From: an uncultured Clostridium sp.
GTDB lineage: Bacteria; Bacillota; Clostridia; Lachnospirales; Lachnospiraceae
Length of the DNA: 64,000 nucleotides
Assembly: GCA_945915475.1 (NCBI GenBank)
Contig: CAMEFI010000005.1
Location: forward strand, 62,001 to 126,000
Direction of reading: 5' to 3'
Below, one piece after another: positions 1 through 7,097 of this stretch. A program made the position numbers and the translations under genes. The notes beneath the pieces were generated by a model. That model saw nothing but the letters and a program-made list of their open reading frames with translations. It did no database searches and was not told the origin of the DNA. Numbering within the stretch: the first letter of the stretch is position 1; every line of letters starts with the position of its first letter.

Positions 1-372
1 GAGACACATATGATCGCCGGTAATAATGATTATGATATCAATCTGCCGGCAACGGATTCTTTTATGATCGGGGATAAGAAGGTATTTATTACCCATGGAC
101 ATCGGTTTTATGTGGGTTCCGGGATGGACAGGCTTCGCCAGTATGGAATCGACAATGGCTATGATATTGTGATGTTTGGACATACCCATATGCCGTACCT
201 TGAGCAAGGGGAGGAGCTTACCATATTGAACCCGGGAAGCATTTCTTATCCGAGACAGGATGGCAGACAGCATACATTTATGATCATTGAGGTGGATGAT
301 AAGGGCGAATTTCATTATTCCAAGGGATTGTTAAAGTCTTCTCTGAGGGATTTTTATGGGAATTTTTATTAA
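1..372 (+). CDS. YfcE/MJ0936-type metallophosphoesterase, 5' end outside window
   Basis: The C-terminal part of a calcineurin-like phosphodiesterase, cut by the window start. The frame is already open at base 1. A metal-binding GNND (family form GN-x-D), THGH and GHTHMP are visible in the order expected of the YfcE/MJ0936 family, followed by the usual NPGS. The N-terminal DxH and GDxxY-type motifs must lie upstream. Members hydrolyse phosphodiesters in vitro with Mn2+; the cellular substrate is usually unknown. It precedes rlmD by about 70 bases on the same strand and is ordinary chromosomal flank. Confidence 0.85.
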   Translation, partial: ETHMIAGNNDYDINLPATDSFMIGDKKVFITHGHRFYVGSGMDRLRQYGIDNGYDIVMFGHTHMPYLEQGEELTILNPGSISYPRQDGRQHTFMIIEVDDKGEFHYSKGLLKSSLRDFYGNFY

Positions 373-445
373 AGAGAATTCCAGGTTTTTGAAAATGGGC
401 TTTTGACACCCTAATCATAATAGAAAAAGAAAGTGAGAAAATAGT

Positions 446-1957
446 GTGAAAAAAGGTCAGGTTTGTGAGGGAGTGGTAGAACGATATACCTTTCCCAATA
501 AGGGATATGTGAATATAGAAGAAAGAAGAGAAACCTCATCTGGTGAAGAGGTAGTGACAAGGGAGATTTGTATCAAGGGAGCATTAAAGGGACAGAAGGT
601 TCGGTTTTCTTTGAAAAGGCTTAGAAAAGGCGGCGGAGAAGGTCGCCTTTTAGAAGTTTTGGAGCCTTCCTCCATGGAAGACCGTACTCCTCCGTGTCCA
701 CATTATGGTCAGTGCGGGGGATGTGCGTATCAGACACTTAGCTACGAACATCAGCTTGCTTTAAAGGAAGAACAGGTTAAGGCATTGTTGGAATCTGTGA
801 TTTTAACTGCGGATAAAATGGACAGTGACACGGCATTTCAATGGGAGGGGATCAAAGGAAGTCCGGTGCAGGAAGGCTACCGGAATAAGATGGAGTATTC
901 GTTTGGAGATGAATACAAGGAAGGGCCCCTTGCCCTTGGCATGCATAAAAAAGGAAGTTTTCACGATATTGTAACTGTGGACCATTGTACGATTGTGGAT
1001 AGTGACTATGATCAGATTCTTCGACTGATTCTTGATTTCTATGCAGAGAAAGGGGTTCCGTTTTATAAGAAAATGCAGCATGTGGGAGTGCTGCGGCATC
1101 TGGTGGTGCGGCAGGCAGCATGCAGTAAGGATATCCTGGTGAATCTTGTGACAACAACGCAGGATTATGGGGCGTCTGTAATAAAGGCAGATGTGTCAGC
1201 CAGAGAAGGGCAGGCTGTACCGGTTCATCTTCCGAAAGAAGAATTGGAACAGCGGCTTTTCCTGCCGGAGTTAGTGGAACGGTTGTTGGCACTTTCTCTC
1301 CATGGCAGGATTGTCGGCATTTTGCATACACACAATGACAGCTTGTCGGATGCAGTGATTCCGGAAAAGATTGTGACACTGTACGGACAGGATCATATCT
1401 ATGAGAAGATTCTGGGCTTGACATTTAAGATATCACCATTTTCCTTTTTCCAGACGAATTCTAAGGGTGCAGAAGTACTTTATGAAACAGTGCGGTCCTA
1501 TGTAGGGGAAACCAAGGACAAGGTGATCTTTGACCTGTATAGTGGAACCGGAACCATTGCCCAGATGTTAGCTCCGGTGGCTCAAAAAGTCATCGGTGTG
1601 GAGATTGTGGAGGAGGCCGTGGAGGCTGCCTGGGAAAATGCGGCATTAAATGGTCTTACGAACTGTGAATTTATTGCCGGAGACGTGTTGAAGGTCATAG
1701 ATGACATTACCGAAAAGCCGGATATTATTGTGTTAGATCCGCCAAGAGATGGCTGCAATCCCAAAGCCCTGGACAAAATCATTGCATATGGTGTGGAGGA
1801 GATTGTCTACATTTCCTGCAAGCCCACCAGCTTGGCAAGGGATCTAGAGATCTTTCAGGCACGGGGATATCGCGTTGTAAAGGGATGCGCTGTTGATCAG
1901 TTCGTGAATACTTTGCATGTGGAGACGATTGTAGCACTACGTCGAACCAATATGTAG
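446..1957 (+). CDS. rlmD: 23S rRNA (uracil-C5)-methyltransferase, RlmD/RumA family; 3' end is the ICE insertion site
   Basis: SAM-dependent methyltransferase of the RumA/TrmA family, about 503 aa. A TRAM-like N-terminal domain (~1-75) is followed by the iron-sulfur cysteines in CPHYGQCGGC (~84-93). The SAM motif DLYSGTGTIAQML, the DPPRDGC motif and the catalytic-Cys motif YISCKPTSLARDL follow. GTG at 446 is the likely start. Family knowledge: methylates U1939 (and in some Gram-positives U747) of 23S rRNA. The C-terminus reads HVETIVALRR and then stops; the CATGTGGAGAC coding HVET lies in the attachment core, so the last ~10 codons come from the element. The catalytic core is intact and the protein is probably functional. 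Confidence 0.92.
   Translation: MKKGQVCEGVVERYTFPNKGYVNIEERRETSSGEEVVTREICIKGALKGQKVRFSLKRLRKGGGEGRLLEVLEPSSMEDRTPPCPHYGQCGGCAYQTLSYEHQLALKEEQVKALLESVILTADKMDSDTAFQWEGIKGSPVQEGYRNKMEYSFGDEYKEGPLALGMHKKGSFHDIVTVDHCTIVDSDYDQILRLILDFYAEKGVPFYKKMQHVGVLRHLVVRQAACSKDILVNLVTTTQDYGASVIKADVSAREGQAVPVHLPKEELEQRLFLPELVERLLALSLHGRIVGILHTHNDSLSDAVIPEKIVTLYGQDHIYEKILGLTFKISPFSFFQTNSKGAEVLYETVRSYVGETKDKVIFDLYSGTGTIAQMLAPVAQKVIGVEIVEEAVEAAWENAALNGLTNCEFIAGDVLKVIDDITEKPDIIVLDPPRDGCNPKALDKIIAYGVEEIVYISCKPTSLARDLEIFQARGYRVVKGCAVDQFVNTLHVETIVALRRTNM
1915..1926. other. left attachment core (attL) in the 3' end of rlmD
   Basis: GCATGTGGAGAC lies in the HVET codons of rlmD and is repeated exactly at 62880-62891. 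After both cores, similar sequence continues in register for about 175 bases (shared ACTACGTCG, then AAATCCTTGAATTTACGCAC). This fits site-specific insertion by a large serine recombinase into a conserved rlmD codon stretch. Confidence 0.75.
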
Positions 1958-2091
1958 AAATCCTTGAATTTACGCACTTTTGCAGATTTTTCTCATTCGA
2001 AAATATTGGTCCAAATCAGAAAGAAAAAGTGTTGTATGACAGAGTTACAGTTGTAGTAGCTTATAGAGTCGACACGAGGGATACGTTTTAG
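1915..2091 (+). pseudogene. detached C-terminal tail of the ICE1 serine recombinase, in the element's left end
   Basis: A frame offset from rlmD, read from GCA at 1915, stays open for 58 codons to TAG at 2089-2091. It ends VVVAYRVDTRDTF and contains ILEFTHFC. The end of the recombinase at 61149-63068 reads ILEFTHFC and VVVGYRVDTRDT in the same order. The left end therefore encodes an alternative recombinase tail that would join the recombinase body when the element circularises. As integrated it has no start codon. Confidence 0.75.
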
Positions 2092-2122
2092 TTGTATATA
2101 AAAGAATATTGTATAGCCGATA

Positions 2123-2166
2123 GGCAGGGATAATTAGTTTATGTTAGTTATCCCTGCCTTTTTATT
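2123..2166 (+). terminator. rho-independent terminator in the ICE1 left end
   Basis: GGCAGGGATAA pairs with TTATCCCTGCC across a short loop and is followed by TTTTTATTTT. The same hairpin occurs in the ICE2 left end (63091-63137). In the circle it would end the recombinase transcript; after integration it ends rlmD transcription before parAB-repA. Confidence 0.85.
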
Positions 2167-2185
2167 TTAGAAAAGGAGGTTAGAG

Positions 2186-2437
2186 ATGTTAAAGGTTAGG
2201 CTCATGGGACAAAAAAATGAGATCAGATGGTTTTTAAGAGTTCTGGGTAGAAATCCTAAAATTCAACTTGAAAACACATCAACATTCTACAACAACAAGG
2301 GAACAGAGCGTTTCAAGCGGTTATATACAGAAGTGCATCGTATTGAAAAAGGCTCAAAGAAAAGTAACAAGAAGAATGATGCCACAAATGATTCTGCAAA
2401 GGATAGTTATTGTGGTTCAGGGAAAACATTTTGTTAA
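2186..2437 (+). CDS. small conserved element protein, first gene of ICE1 (DUF3970/YvzF-like)
   Basis: An 83-aa basic protein starting MLKVRLMGQKNEIRWFLR, with AAAGGAGG before the ATG. The N-terminal ~50 residues look like one small alpha/beta domain; the tail is Lys/Ser/Asn rich. It resembles small DUF3970-type proteins, an assignment from memory. A paralogue starts ICE2 (63161-63406) at the same place behind the same terminator, so the gene is part of the conserved left end. Function unknown. Its place before parA suggests a role in maintenance or control. Confidence 0.6.
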   Translation: MLKVRLMGQKNEIRWFLRVLGRNPKIQLENTSTFYNNKGTERFKRLYTEVHRIEKGSKKSNKKNDATNDSAKDSYCGSGKTFC

Positions 2438-2454
2438 AGATGGAGGAATGAATT

Positions 2455-2910
2455 ATGAACAGTACAGCGGAAAGAGCAGAGATTGCATTTATTAGTAAAG
2501 AACATGAGAAATTTTATTATGAGAAATTAGGACAGGTCAGATACCAGGATGTATATCACAAAGCACTTTGCTATTGTCTGGGGATGAATGCGGATGCAAG
2601 AAATCATGTTGACAGAATTTATGATTTTGCAACAGGACTTGTGAAACCGGAGTGTATTTTTGAAGGCTGGCAGACCAGTGGAAGCTTGAAGGTGGTACGC
2701 ATGGCATTCAACCTGTATTGCAATGGTACACCGACCATGGATTTGTATAAGACAATGGACGAGCAGATTTATGAACAGAGCCATTACAATGTGGAAGATT
2801 TGTTCTGTTGCCAATATGCCCCATTCTTCTGGCAGGCAATCAAAATCCGTTATCCGGAGTATGTGTCTTATAATGACCAGCTTCACAAGATGCTTGGAAG
2901 CAGAGACTAA
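2455..2910 (+). CDS. DUF6075-type conserved element protein
   Basis: A 151-aa protein with no signal peptide or membrane segment. It has the look of the DUF6075 family found beside parA in Clostridia conjugative elements: FISKEHEKFYYEKL near the start, then a Cys/His-containing helical region. Function is not known. It lies 17 bases after the first gene and 20 before parA, so it is probably co-transcribed. ICE2 lacks it at the matching place (its small gene is followed directly by parA), which suggests it is dispensable. Confidence 0.6.
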   Translation: MNSTAERAEIAFISKEHEKFYYEKLGQVRYQDVYHKALCYCLGMNADARNHVDRIYDFATGLVKPECIFEGWQTSGSLKVVRMAFNLYCNGTPTMDLYKTMDEQIYEQSHYNVEDLFCCQYAPFFWQAIKIRYPEYVSYNDQLHKMLGSRD

Positions 2911-2930
2911 TATCGAAGGGAGAAATTATC

Positions 2931-3713
2931 ATGTGTAAAGTAATTGCAATCGCAAATCAAAAAGGCGGAGTCGGAAAGACAACCACAACAGTAAATCTTG
3001 GAATAGGATTAGTAAGAGCAGGTAAAAAAGTATTACTGATTGATGCAGACAGTCAGGGATCCCTGACCGCAAGTCTTGGTTTTGCAGAGCCGGATTCTTT
3101 GGAGATAACATTAGCAACCAATCTTGCAAAAATTATGAATGAGGAAGAATTTAATCCGACAGACGGTATTCTGTATCATGAGGAAGATGTAGATATTGTT
3201 CCATGCAACATAGAATTATCCGGCTTAGAGGTATCTATGGTTAATGCAATGCGTAGAGAGTACATATTGAAAGAATATGTGGATAGCTTAAAGGACCAGT
3301 ATGATTACATTTTGATAGATTGTATGCCGAGCCTTGGCATGGTGACAATGAATGCACTTACAGCTGCTGACAGTATATTAATTCCGGTGCAGGCTGCATA
3401 TCTGCCACTGAAAGGATTGGAACAGCTGATTAAAACGATTGGAAGGGCAAAGAAATATCTGAATCCTAAATTAGGATTTGAAGGTATTTTGATTACAATG
3501 GTTGATAAACGGAAGAACTTTGCAAAAGATATTTCGGAAATCATCCGCAATAATTATGGTCAGGTAATACATACCTTTGATTCCGTGATTCCATGTTCCG
3601 TCAGAGCAGAGGAGATATCTGCAGAGGGTGTCAGCATCTTTAAGCACGATCCGAAAGGCAGGGTTGCAAAAGCCTATGAGGATTTAGCAAGGGAGGTGCT
3701 GGGCAATGAGTAA
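2931..3713 (+). CDS. parA: ParA/Soj-family partition ATPase
   Basis: A 260-aa deviant Walker-A ATPase. NQKGGVGKTTTTVNLG lies at the N-terminus, DADSQGSL (Walker A') at ~40-47 and YILIDCMPSLG (Walker B) at ~125. Family role: forms ATP-dependent dimers on DNA and, with ParB, segregates plasmids or circular elements. The stop overlaps parB by 8 bases, so the two are translationally coupled. In an ICE this supports stability of the excised, replicating circle. ICE2 carries a closely similar gene at 63426. Confidence 0.93.
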   Translation: MCKVIAIANQKGGVGKTTTTVNLGIGLVRAGKKVLLIDADSQGSLTASLGFAEPDSLEITLATNLAKIMNEEEFNPTDGILYHEEDVDIVPCNIELSGLEVSMVNAMRREYILKEYVDSLKDQYDYILIDCMPSLGMVTMNALTAADSILIPVQAAYLPLKGLEQLIKTIGRAKKYLNPKLGFEGILITMVDKRKNFAKDISEIIRNNYGQVIHTFDSVIPCSVRAEEISAEGVSIFKHDPKGRVAKAYEDLAREVLGNE

Positions 3714-4599
3714 AGCAGGAAGTGCATCAAAGATAAAAGTAACCAGTTTTAATGATTTGTTTGGAAATACAGATACCATATCTGAAAGTCAGCTGTCAAA
3801 TGATGTAAGGGAGATTCCGCTTACAGAGTTATATGAGTTTAAGAATCATCCCTTCCATGCGGATGCGGATAAATTAGAGGAAATGGCAGGCAGTATAAAT
3901 AATTTTGGTGTGTTGGTTCCGGGGATTTGTCGAATGCGTCCGCAGGGTGGTTATGAAATTATTGCAGGACATACAAGGAAGCTTGCATGTGAAATGGCAG
4001 GTCTTAGAACAATGCCTATGGTAATAAAAAATCTATCGGATGATGAAGCGACCATTGTTATGATTGATAGCAATATTCAACGAGAGGATATCCTTATCAG
4101 TGAAAAGGCAAAGGCTTATAAAATGCGCTACGATGCCATGAAGCACCAGGGTGTGCAGGGTAACAGCCTAAGTACAATGAGTAAGGAAACAGGTGAGAAT
4201 GCAAAGAAAATACAAAGATATATATGGCTGGCAAGACTAAGTGATGACTTGTTGGAGCTTGTGGATGCAAAGAAGCTTCCGATGGCTCCAGCCATTGATA
4301 TATCGTTTTTGGAAATAAAAGAGCAACAGTGGGTGTTGGATGCCATAAATGACCTGCATGTGACACCTTCTATGGAACAGTCAGCGGAGATAAAGAATCT
4401 TAGCCAGAAACAAAGTTTAGAGGAAAGAGTGGTTAGACAGATTCTTTCTCCTAAAGCTGTGAAACCAAAGCCGAGACAGGTTACGTTTAAGGCAGAGAGA
4501 TTAAATGATTATTTCCCTGACAATTACAGTGAGGACGAAATAGAAGATATTATTATTACGCTATTAGAAGAATGGAAAAGAAAGGGTGAGGAAGAATGA
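3706..4599 (+). CDS. parB: ParB/RepB-like partition protein
   Basis: A 297-aa ParB-family protein. The ParB/sulfiredoxin-like domain is at ~30-125: REIPLTELYEFKNHPFHAD, then the GGYEIIAGHTRKLAC motif and NIQREDILISEKAKAYK. A central HTH region (~130-190) and a basic C-terminal region follow. It overlaps parA by 8 bases and repA by 4. It probably binds centromere sites on the element; the five 25-bp near-palindromes are the best candidates. KorB, a ParB relative of IncP plasmids, also represses promoters, so a combined partition/silencing role is possible. Confidence 0.9.
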   Translation: MSKAGSASKIKVTSFNDLFGNTDTISESQLSNDVREIPLTELYEFKNHPFHADADKLEEMAGSINNFGVLVPGICRMRPQGGYEIIAGHTRKLACEMAGLRTMPMVIKNLSDDEATIVMIDSNIQREDILISEKAKAYKMRYDAMKHQGVQGNSLSTMSKETGENAKKIQRYIWLARLSDDLLELVDAKKLPMAPAIDISFLEIKEQQWVLDAINDLHVTPSMEQSAEIKNLSQKQSLEERVVRQILSPKAVKPKPRQVTFKAERLNDYFPDNYSEDEIEDIIITLLEEWKRKGEEE

Positions 4600-5693
4600 A
4601 TGAAACATTAGTGTTTGATTACTATTACGGTAAAGAAGCAGAACAGTTTTCTTTTTATCGGATTCCAAGAATGCTAATTAAAGACAAACATTTTTCAAGC
4701 CTTAGTAATGATGCAAAAATTCTCTATGGATTGATGCTTGATCGAATGTCCCTGTCACTCAAAAATGAGTGGCAGGATGACCAGGACCGTACATATATCA
4801 TTTATACGATTGATAATATTATGGAGGATTTGAATTGTGGTAAAAACAAAGCAGTAAGAATCATGGCAGAGCTGGATTCTTCGGATGGAATTGGTCTGAT
4901 CGAGAGAGTGCGGCGTGGACTTGGCAAGCCGGACATTATTTATGTGAAGAATTTTGTGGGTGTACAGATTATTGAAAAACCAAATTATGAGGATGAAGAT
5001 GCTGCTAAAGAAGAGGAAAAAATCCCTTCAAACCCGCATAAATCCACAGAGGTTTCAAAAGCAAACTTCAAGAAGTTTCAAAAACAAACTTCTGCAAGTT
5101 TGGAAAGTAAACCTCAGGAAGTTTCAAATGCAAACCTCAGCAATTCCCAAAATGAAACTTCTGTAGGTTTGGAAAACAAACTTCAAGAGGTTTCAAATGA
5201 GGACTCTAATTATACTTATAACAGTTACACGGATAATAGTCATACTGACAATAATCAAACGAAACATAGTTATAACAACATGGAGTGTAAGCATTCTATC
5301 TATCCATCTATCCCAAAGCAGGATGCGATTGATAGGATGGAAGAAGTACGTCAGTATGTCAAATCCATCATTGAGTATAATTCGTTGATAGTACAGTTTC
5401 CAACAGAGGTTGATTCTCTTAATGAACTGGTAGAGCTTATGGCGGAAGTGATTATTACACCGGCAAAGACCATTCGTATCAATGGTGTAGAAATGCCAAC
5501 AGAAATCGTACGTTCCAGATTTGAAAAGTACGATATGTTTCTGATGGAATATGTATTAGATACATTACATTCCAATACCACCAAAGTAAGAAACATTAGA
5601 GCATATCTTTTGACTACCCTATATAATGCACCAAGTACCATATCAAATTATTATCAAAGCGAAGTAAACCATGATTTATATGGTACAGATTAG
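4596..5693 (+). CDS. repA: RepA_N-type replication initiator with C-terminal DUF6017-like domain
   Basis: A 365-aa protein. The RepA_N domain (~1-125) has FSFYRIPRMLI, LSNDAKILYGLMLDRMSLS and a winged-helix region with DNIMEDLNCGKNKAVRIM. A variable Asn/Thr/Ser-rich linker (~140-225) carries a 23-residue repeat beginning EVSKANF and EVSNANL. The C-terminal helical domain (~245-355) resembles DUF6017. RepA_N initiators drive theta replication of Gram-positive plasmids, and in that family the origin lies inside the rep gene; the linker DNA here holds the iterons described separately. The gene implies that the excised ICE replicates. Confidence 0.88.
   Translation: MNETLVFDYYYGKEAEQFSFYRIPRMLIKDKHFSSLSNDAKILYGLMLDRMSLSLKNEWQDDQDRTYIIYTIDNIMEDLNCGKNKAVRIMAELDSSDGIGLIERVRRGLGKPDIIYVKNFVGVQIIEKPNYEDEDAAKEEEKIPSNPHKSTEVSKANFKKFQKQTSASLESKPQEVSNANLSNSQNETSVGLENKLQEVSNEDSNYTYNSYTDNSHTDNNQTKHSYNNMECKHSIYPSIPKQDAIDRMEEVRQYVKSIIEYNSLIVQFPTEVDSLNELVELMAEVIITPAKTIRINGVEMPTEIVRSRFEKYDMFLMEYVLDTLHSNTTKVRNIRAYLLTTLYNAPSTISNYYQSEVNHDLYGTD
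5050..5200. repeat. 23-bp-spaced iterons inside repA, candidate replication origin
   Basis: A GTTTS-AAA box followed by CAAACYTC recurs at a fixed 23-base period: GTTT at 5052, 5075, 5098, 5121, 5167 and 5190, with a degenerate copy at 5144. Because 23 is not a multiple of 3, each copy is read in a different frame and the protein repeat is 69 bases (23 residues). DNA-level conservation across frames argues for a protein-binding role. RepA_N plasmids are known to have their origin within repA. Confidence 0.7.
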
Positions 5694-5700
5694 TACAAAA

Positions 5701-5725
5701 ACCTTTAGACAACTTGTCCAAAGGT
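5701..5725. repeat. 25-bp near-palindrome, copy 1 of 5
   Basis: Arms ACCTTTAGACAA and TTGTCCAAAGGT flank a central C, with one mismatched pair. It starts 8 bases after the repA stop. Four relatives lie at 12200, 23687, 56734 and 58233, all just behind stop codons. No T-run follows, so a plain terminator is unlikely. Candidate ParB or repressor site. Confidence 0.75.
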
Positions 5726-5748
5726 TTGACAATATATCGTATTACTAT

Positions 5749-5799
5749 TCTCCCCTCAAGGAGCAGGAACTAAATGCCTGCTCCAATTCCCAAGGGAGA
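5749..5799 (+). promoter_or_regulatory. nested hairpin leader upstream of a 19-codon ORF
   Basis: An outer stem TCTCCC/GGGAGA encloses an inner stem GAGCAGG/CCTGCTC. The structure ends about 10 bases before the GGAGG of the ORF at 5818. TCTCCCCT also opens the structured repeats at 36585 and 58268. Probably an RNA structure controlling the tra operon leader; function inferred only. Confidence 0.45.
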
Positions 5800-5817
5800 T
5801 GAAAGGAGGCAGGTTTT

Positions 5818-5877
5818 ATGAATAGTTTGAATCGCTTGTATTCTTATTTTATTGGACTTATGAAGATATATGAATAG
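5818..5877 (+). CDS. 19-aa leader peptide candidate
   Basis: ATG with a good ribosome site (AAAGGAGG, 8-base spacing) opens MNSLNRLYSYFIGLMKIYE, then TAG. It sits between a nested hairpin and a terminator-like hairpin (5903-5940), which is the layout of an attenuator peptide. It could equally be a small membrane-active peptide. The ribosome site is the main evidence. Confidence 0.4.
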   Translation: MNSLNRLYSYFIGLMKIYE

Positions 5878-5902
5878 AATACAGCAAAACACAGCGTAAA
5901 GA

Positions 5903-5940
5903 GCAGCTGATTTTCCTCATTTGGAGTCAGCTGCTTTTTA
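5903..5940 (+). terminator. terminator or attenuator before the tra operon
   Basis: GCAGCTGA pairs with TCAGCTGC and is followed by TTTTTATATA. The segment starting CAGCGTAAA and running into the stem is repeated with small changes at 21233-21280, again just before a small tra gene. It may attenuate the transcript entering 5971. Confidence 0.7.
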
Positions 5941-5970
5941 TATATAAAAAATTAAGGAAGGAGGAACATC

Positions 5971-6312
5971 ATGAGTTACGCAGACATTAAGAACAAGAGG
6001 CGAGGAAGCTCAATCATTGCTGATGGAATGGAAAAGCTAAGCAGGGAAGATGTATTGAATCAGACATTAACACTTTCCAATGTGGATGTGATCAATGCAA
6101 AGGATGGACGTTGTGCAGTGCTTATTTTTGCAGAGCATCCCAATTCGTTCTATTTTGGCGGCAAGGTGCTGACTGAAATGTGCGAGGACTTTTTAGAGGA
6201 TGAGGATGCCATGGAAGATTTACGTGCAGGCAGGGTGAAGCTTGTATTGTCTCTTGCGACATCCAACAGCGGAAGAGAATATGTCACATATGATTTTGTT
6301 GAGGAGGATTAG
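5971..6312 (+). CDS. conserved hypothetical protein, first gene of the tra operon
   Basis: A 113-aa soluble acidic protein with AAGGAGG ahead of the ATG. The middle is beta-rich (LTLSNVDVINAKDGRCAVLIF) and the end acidic. I do not recognise a named domain. It ends 2 bases before the DUF3801 gene and is surely co-transcribed with the coupling protein. Genes at this place in related ICEs are small cytoplasmic proteins of unknown role, possibly accessory to relaxosome docking. Confidence 0.6.
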   Translation: MSYADIKNKRRGSSIIADGMEKLSREDVLNQTLTLSNVDVINAKDGRCAVLIFAEHPNSFYFGGKVLTEMCEDFLEDEDAMEDLRAGRVKLVLSLATSNSGREYVTYDFVEED

Positions 6313-6314
6313 AC

Positions 6315-7094
6315 ATGGTAGATGAATTAACAAATGAATCATTTCAAACAGGAAAAGCGGTTGTTACAGTGACTGTAGATTTGATTCTTGCAATTTCGGA
6401 AGCCTGTAGAAAGTCCCAGGAACAAAATCCCGGTATGAACGCCGAACAAAAAGACTCTTTATTATCCAAAGTAGCAGAAAAGGCAACCAGTCATTACAAG
6501 GAAACGCATGGTTCCTTAAAGAATTTCAATAAGGATGGTGCGGACATTACGCATTTAGATGTCAATGATGAACGTACTGCCCAGATATTAAAGGAAACCT
6601 GTAAAAAAAGTCATATTCCGGTGGATATGAAGCCGATTTCAAGAGCGGATGGTTCCATGACATTTATGGCATTTTGTGAGGTTAAAAATGTGGACCAGCT
6701 ATCAGGACTGCTAAAACTGGCATCGGCACAGGTTTTGGAGGAACAGCAGGCGATGACGAAAACTTTAACATTGGCAAATGAAGAAGGAAAAGAAGTATTC
6801 TCACAGGATTTTGTGAAAGATACGGATATTGACTATGCCAAACTAGAAGAAGCCGGTGCGGATGCAGTGACTTTTCAAATCACGGATCACAAAAAGGATA
6901 TTGTAGAAAAGGGTGAAGTCTCAGAGGATGTGAAAAGTCAGATTAAGGAAAAAGCTAAGGCTTTAAGTCCCAAAAAAGAAAAAACGCTAAAGGAAAAAAT
7001 ACAGGATAAAAAAGAGAAATCCCAAAAGCAGCAAAAAGACAGGAATCGACAAAGAGAAAAAGCAAAGAAGAAAACCAGAGATGCAAGTTTGTAG
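6315..7094 (+). CDS. PcfB-like DUF3801 protein
   Basis: A 259-aa cytoplasmic protein. The N-terminal two thirds match the DUF3801/PcfB pattern (GKAVVTVTVDLILAISEA, then SHIPVDMKPISRADGSMTFMA). The C-terminal ~60 residues are almost all Lys/Glu/Gln/Arg and probably helical. PcfB of pCF10 is an accessory protein encoded next to the coupling ATPase PcfC. Here it ends 3 bases before the VirD4 homologue, the same order. Probable role: helping the coupling ATPase recruit the relaxosome. Confidence 0.75.
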   Translation: MVDELTNESFQTGKAVVTVTVDLILAISEACRKSQEQNPGMNAEQKDSLLSKVAEKATSHYKETHGSLKNFNKDGADITHLDVNDERTAQILKETCKKSHIPVDMKPISRADGSMTFMAFCEVKNVDQLSGLLKLASAQVLEEQQAMTKTLTLANEEGKEVFSQDFVKDTDIDYAKLEEAGADAVTFQITDHKKDIVEKGEVSEDVKSQIKEKAKALSPKKEKTLKEKIQDKKEKSQKQQKDRNRQREKAKKKTRDASL

Positions 7095-7097
7095 GTA

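Noticed and set aside
852-1424. 190-codon leftward frame inside rlmD
   Set aside because: Antisense to a clear rlmD reading with intact motifs; composition is Pro/Ser/His-rich and no ribosome site is present.
5049-5198. CRISPR-like regular spacing in repA
   Set aside because: The 23-base units are contiguous with no unique spacers and no cas gene lies nearby; iterons fit better.
5701-5725. 25-bp palindromes as ordinary terminators
   Set aside because: Copies lack a following T-run, and copy 3 directly follows a separate terminator with its own T-run.
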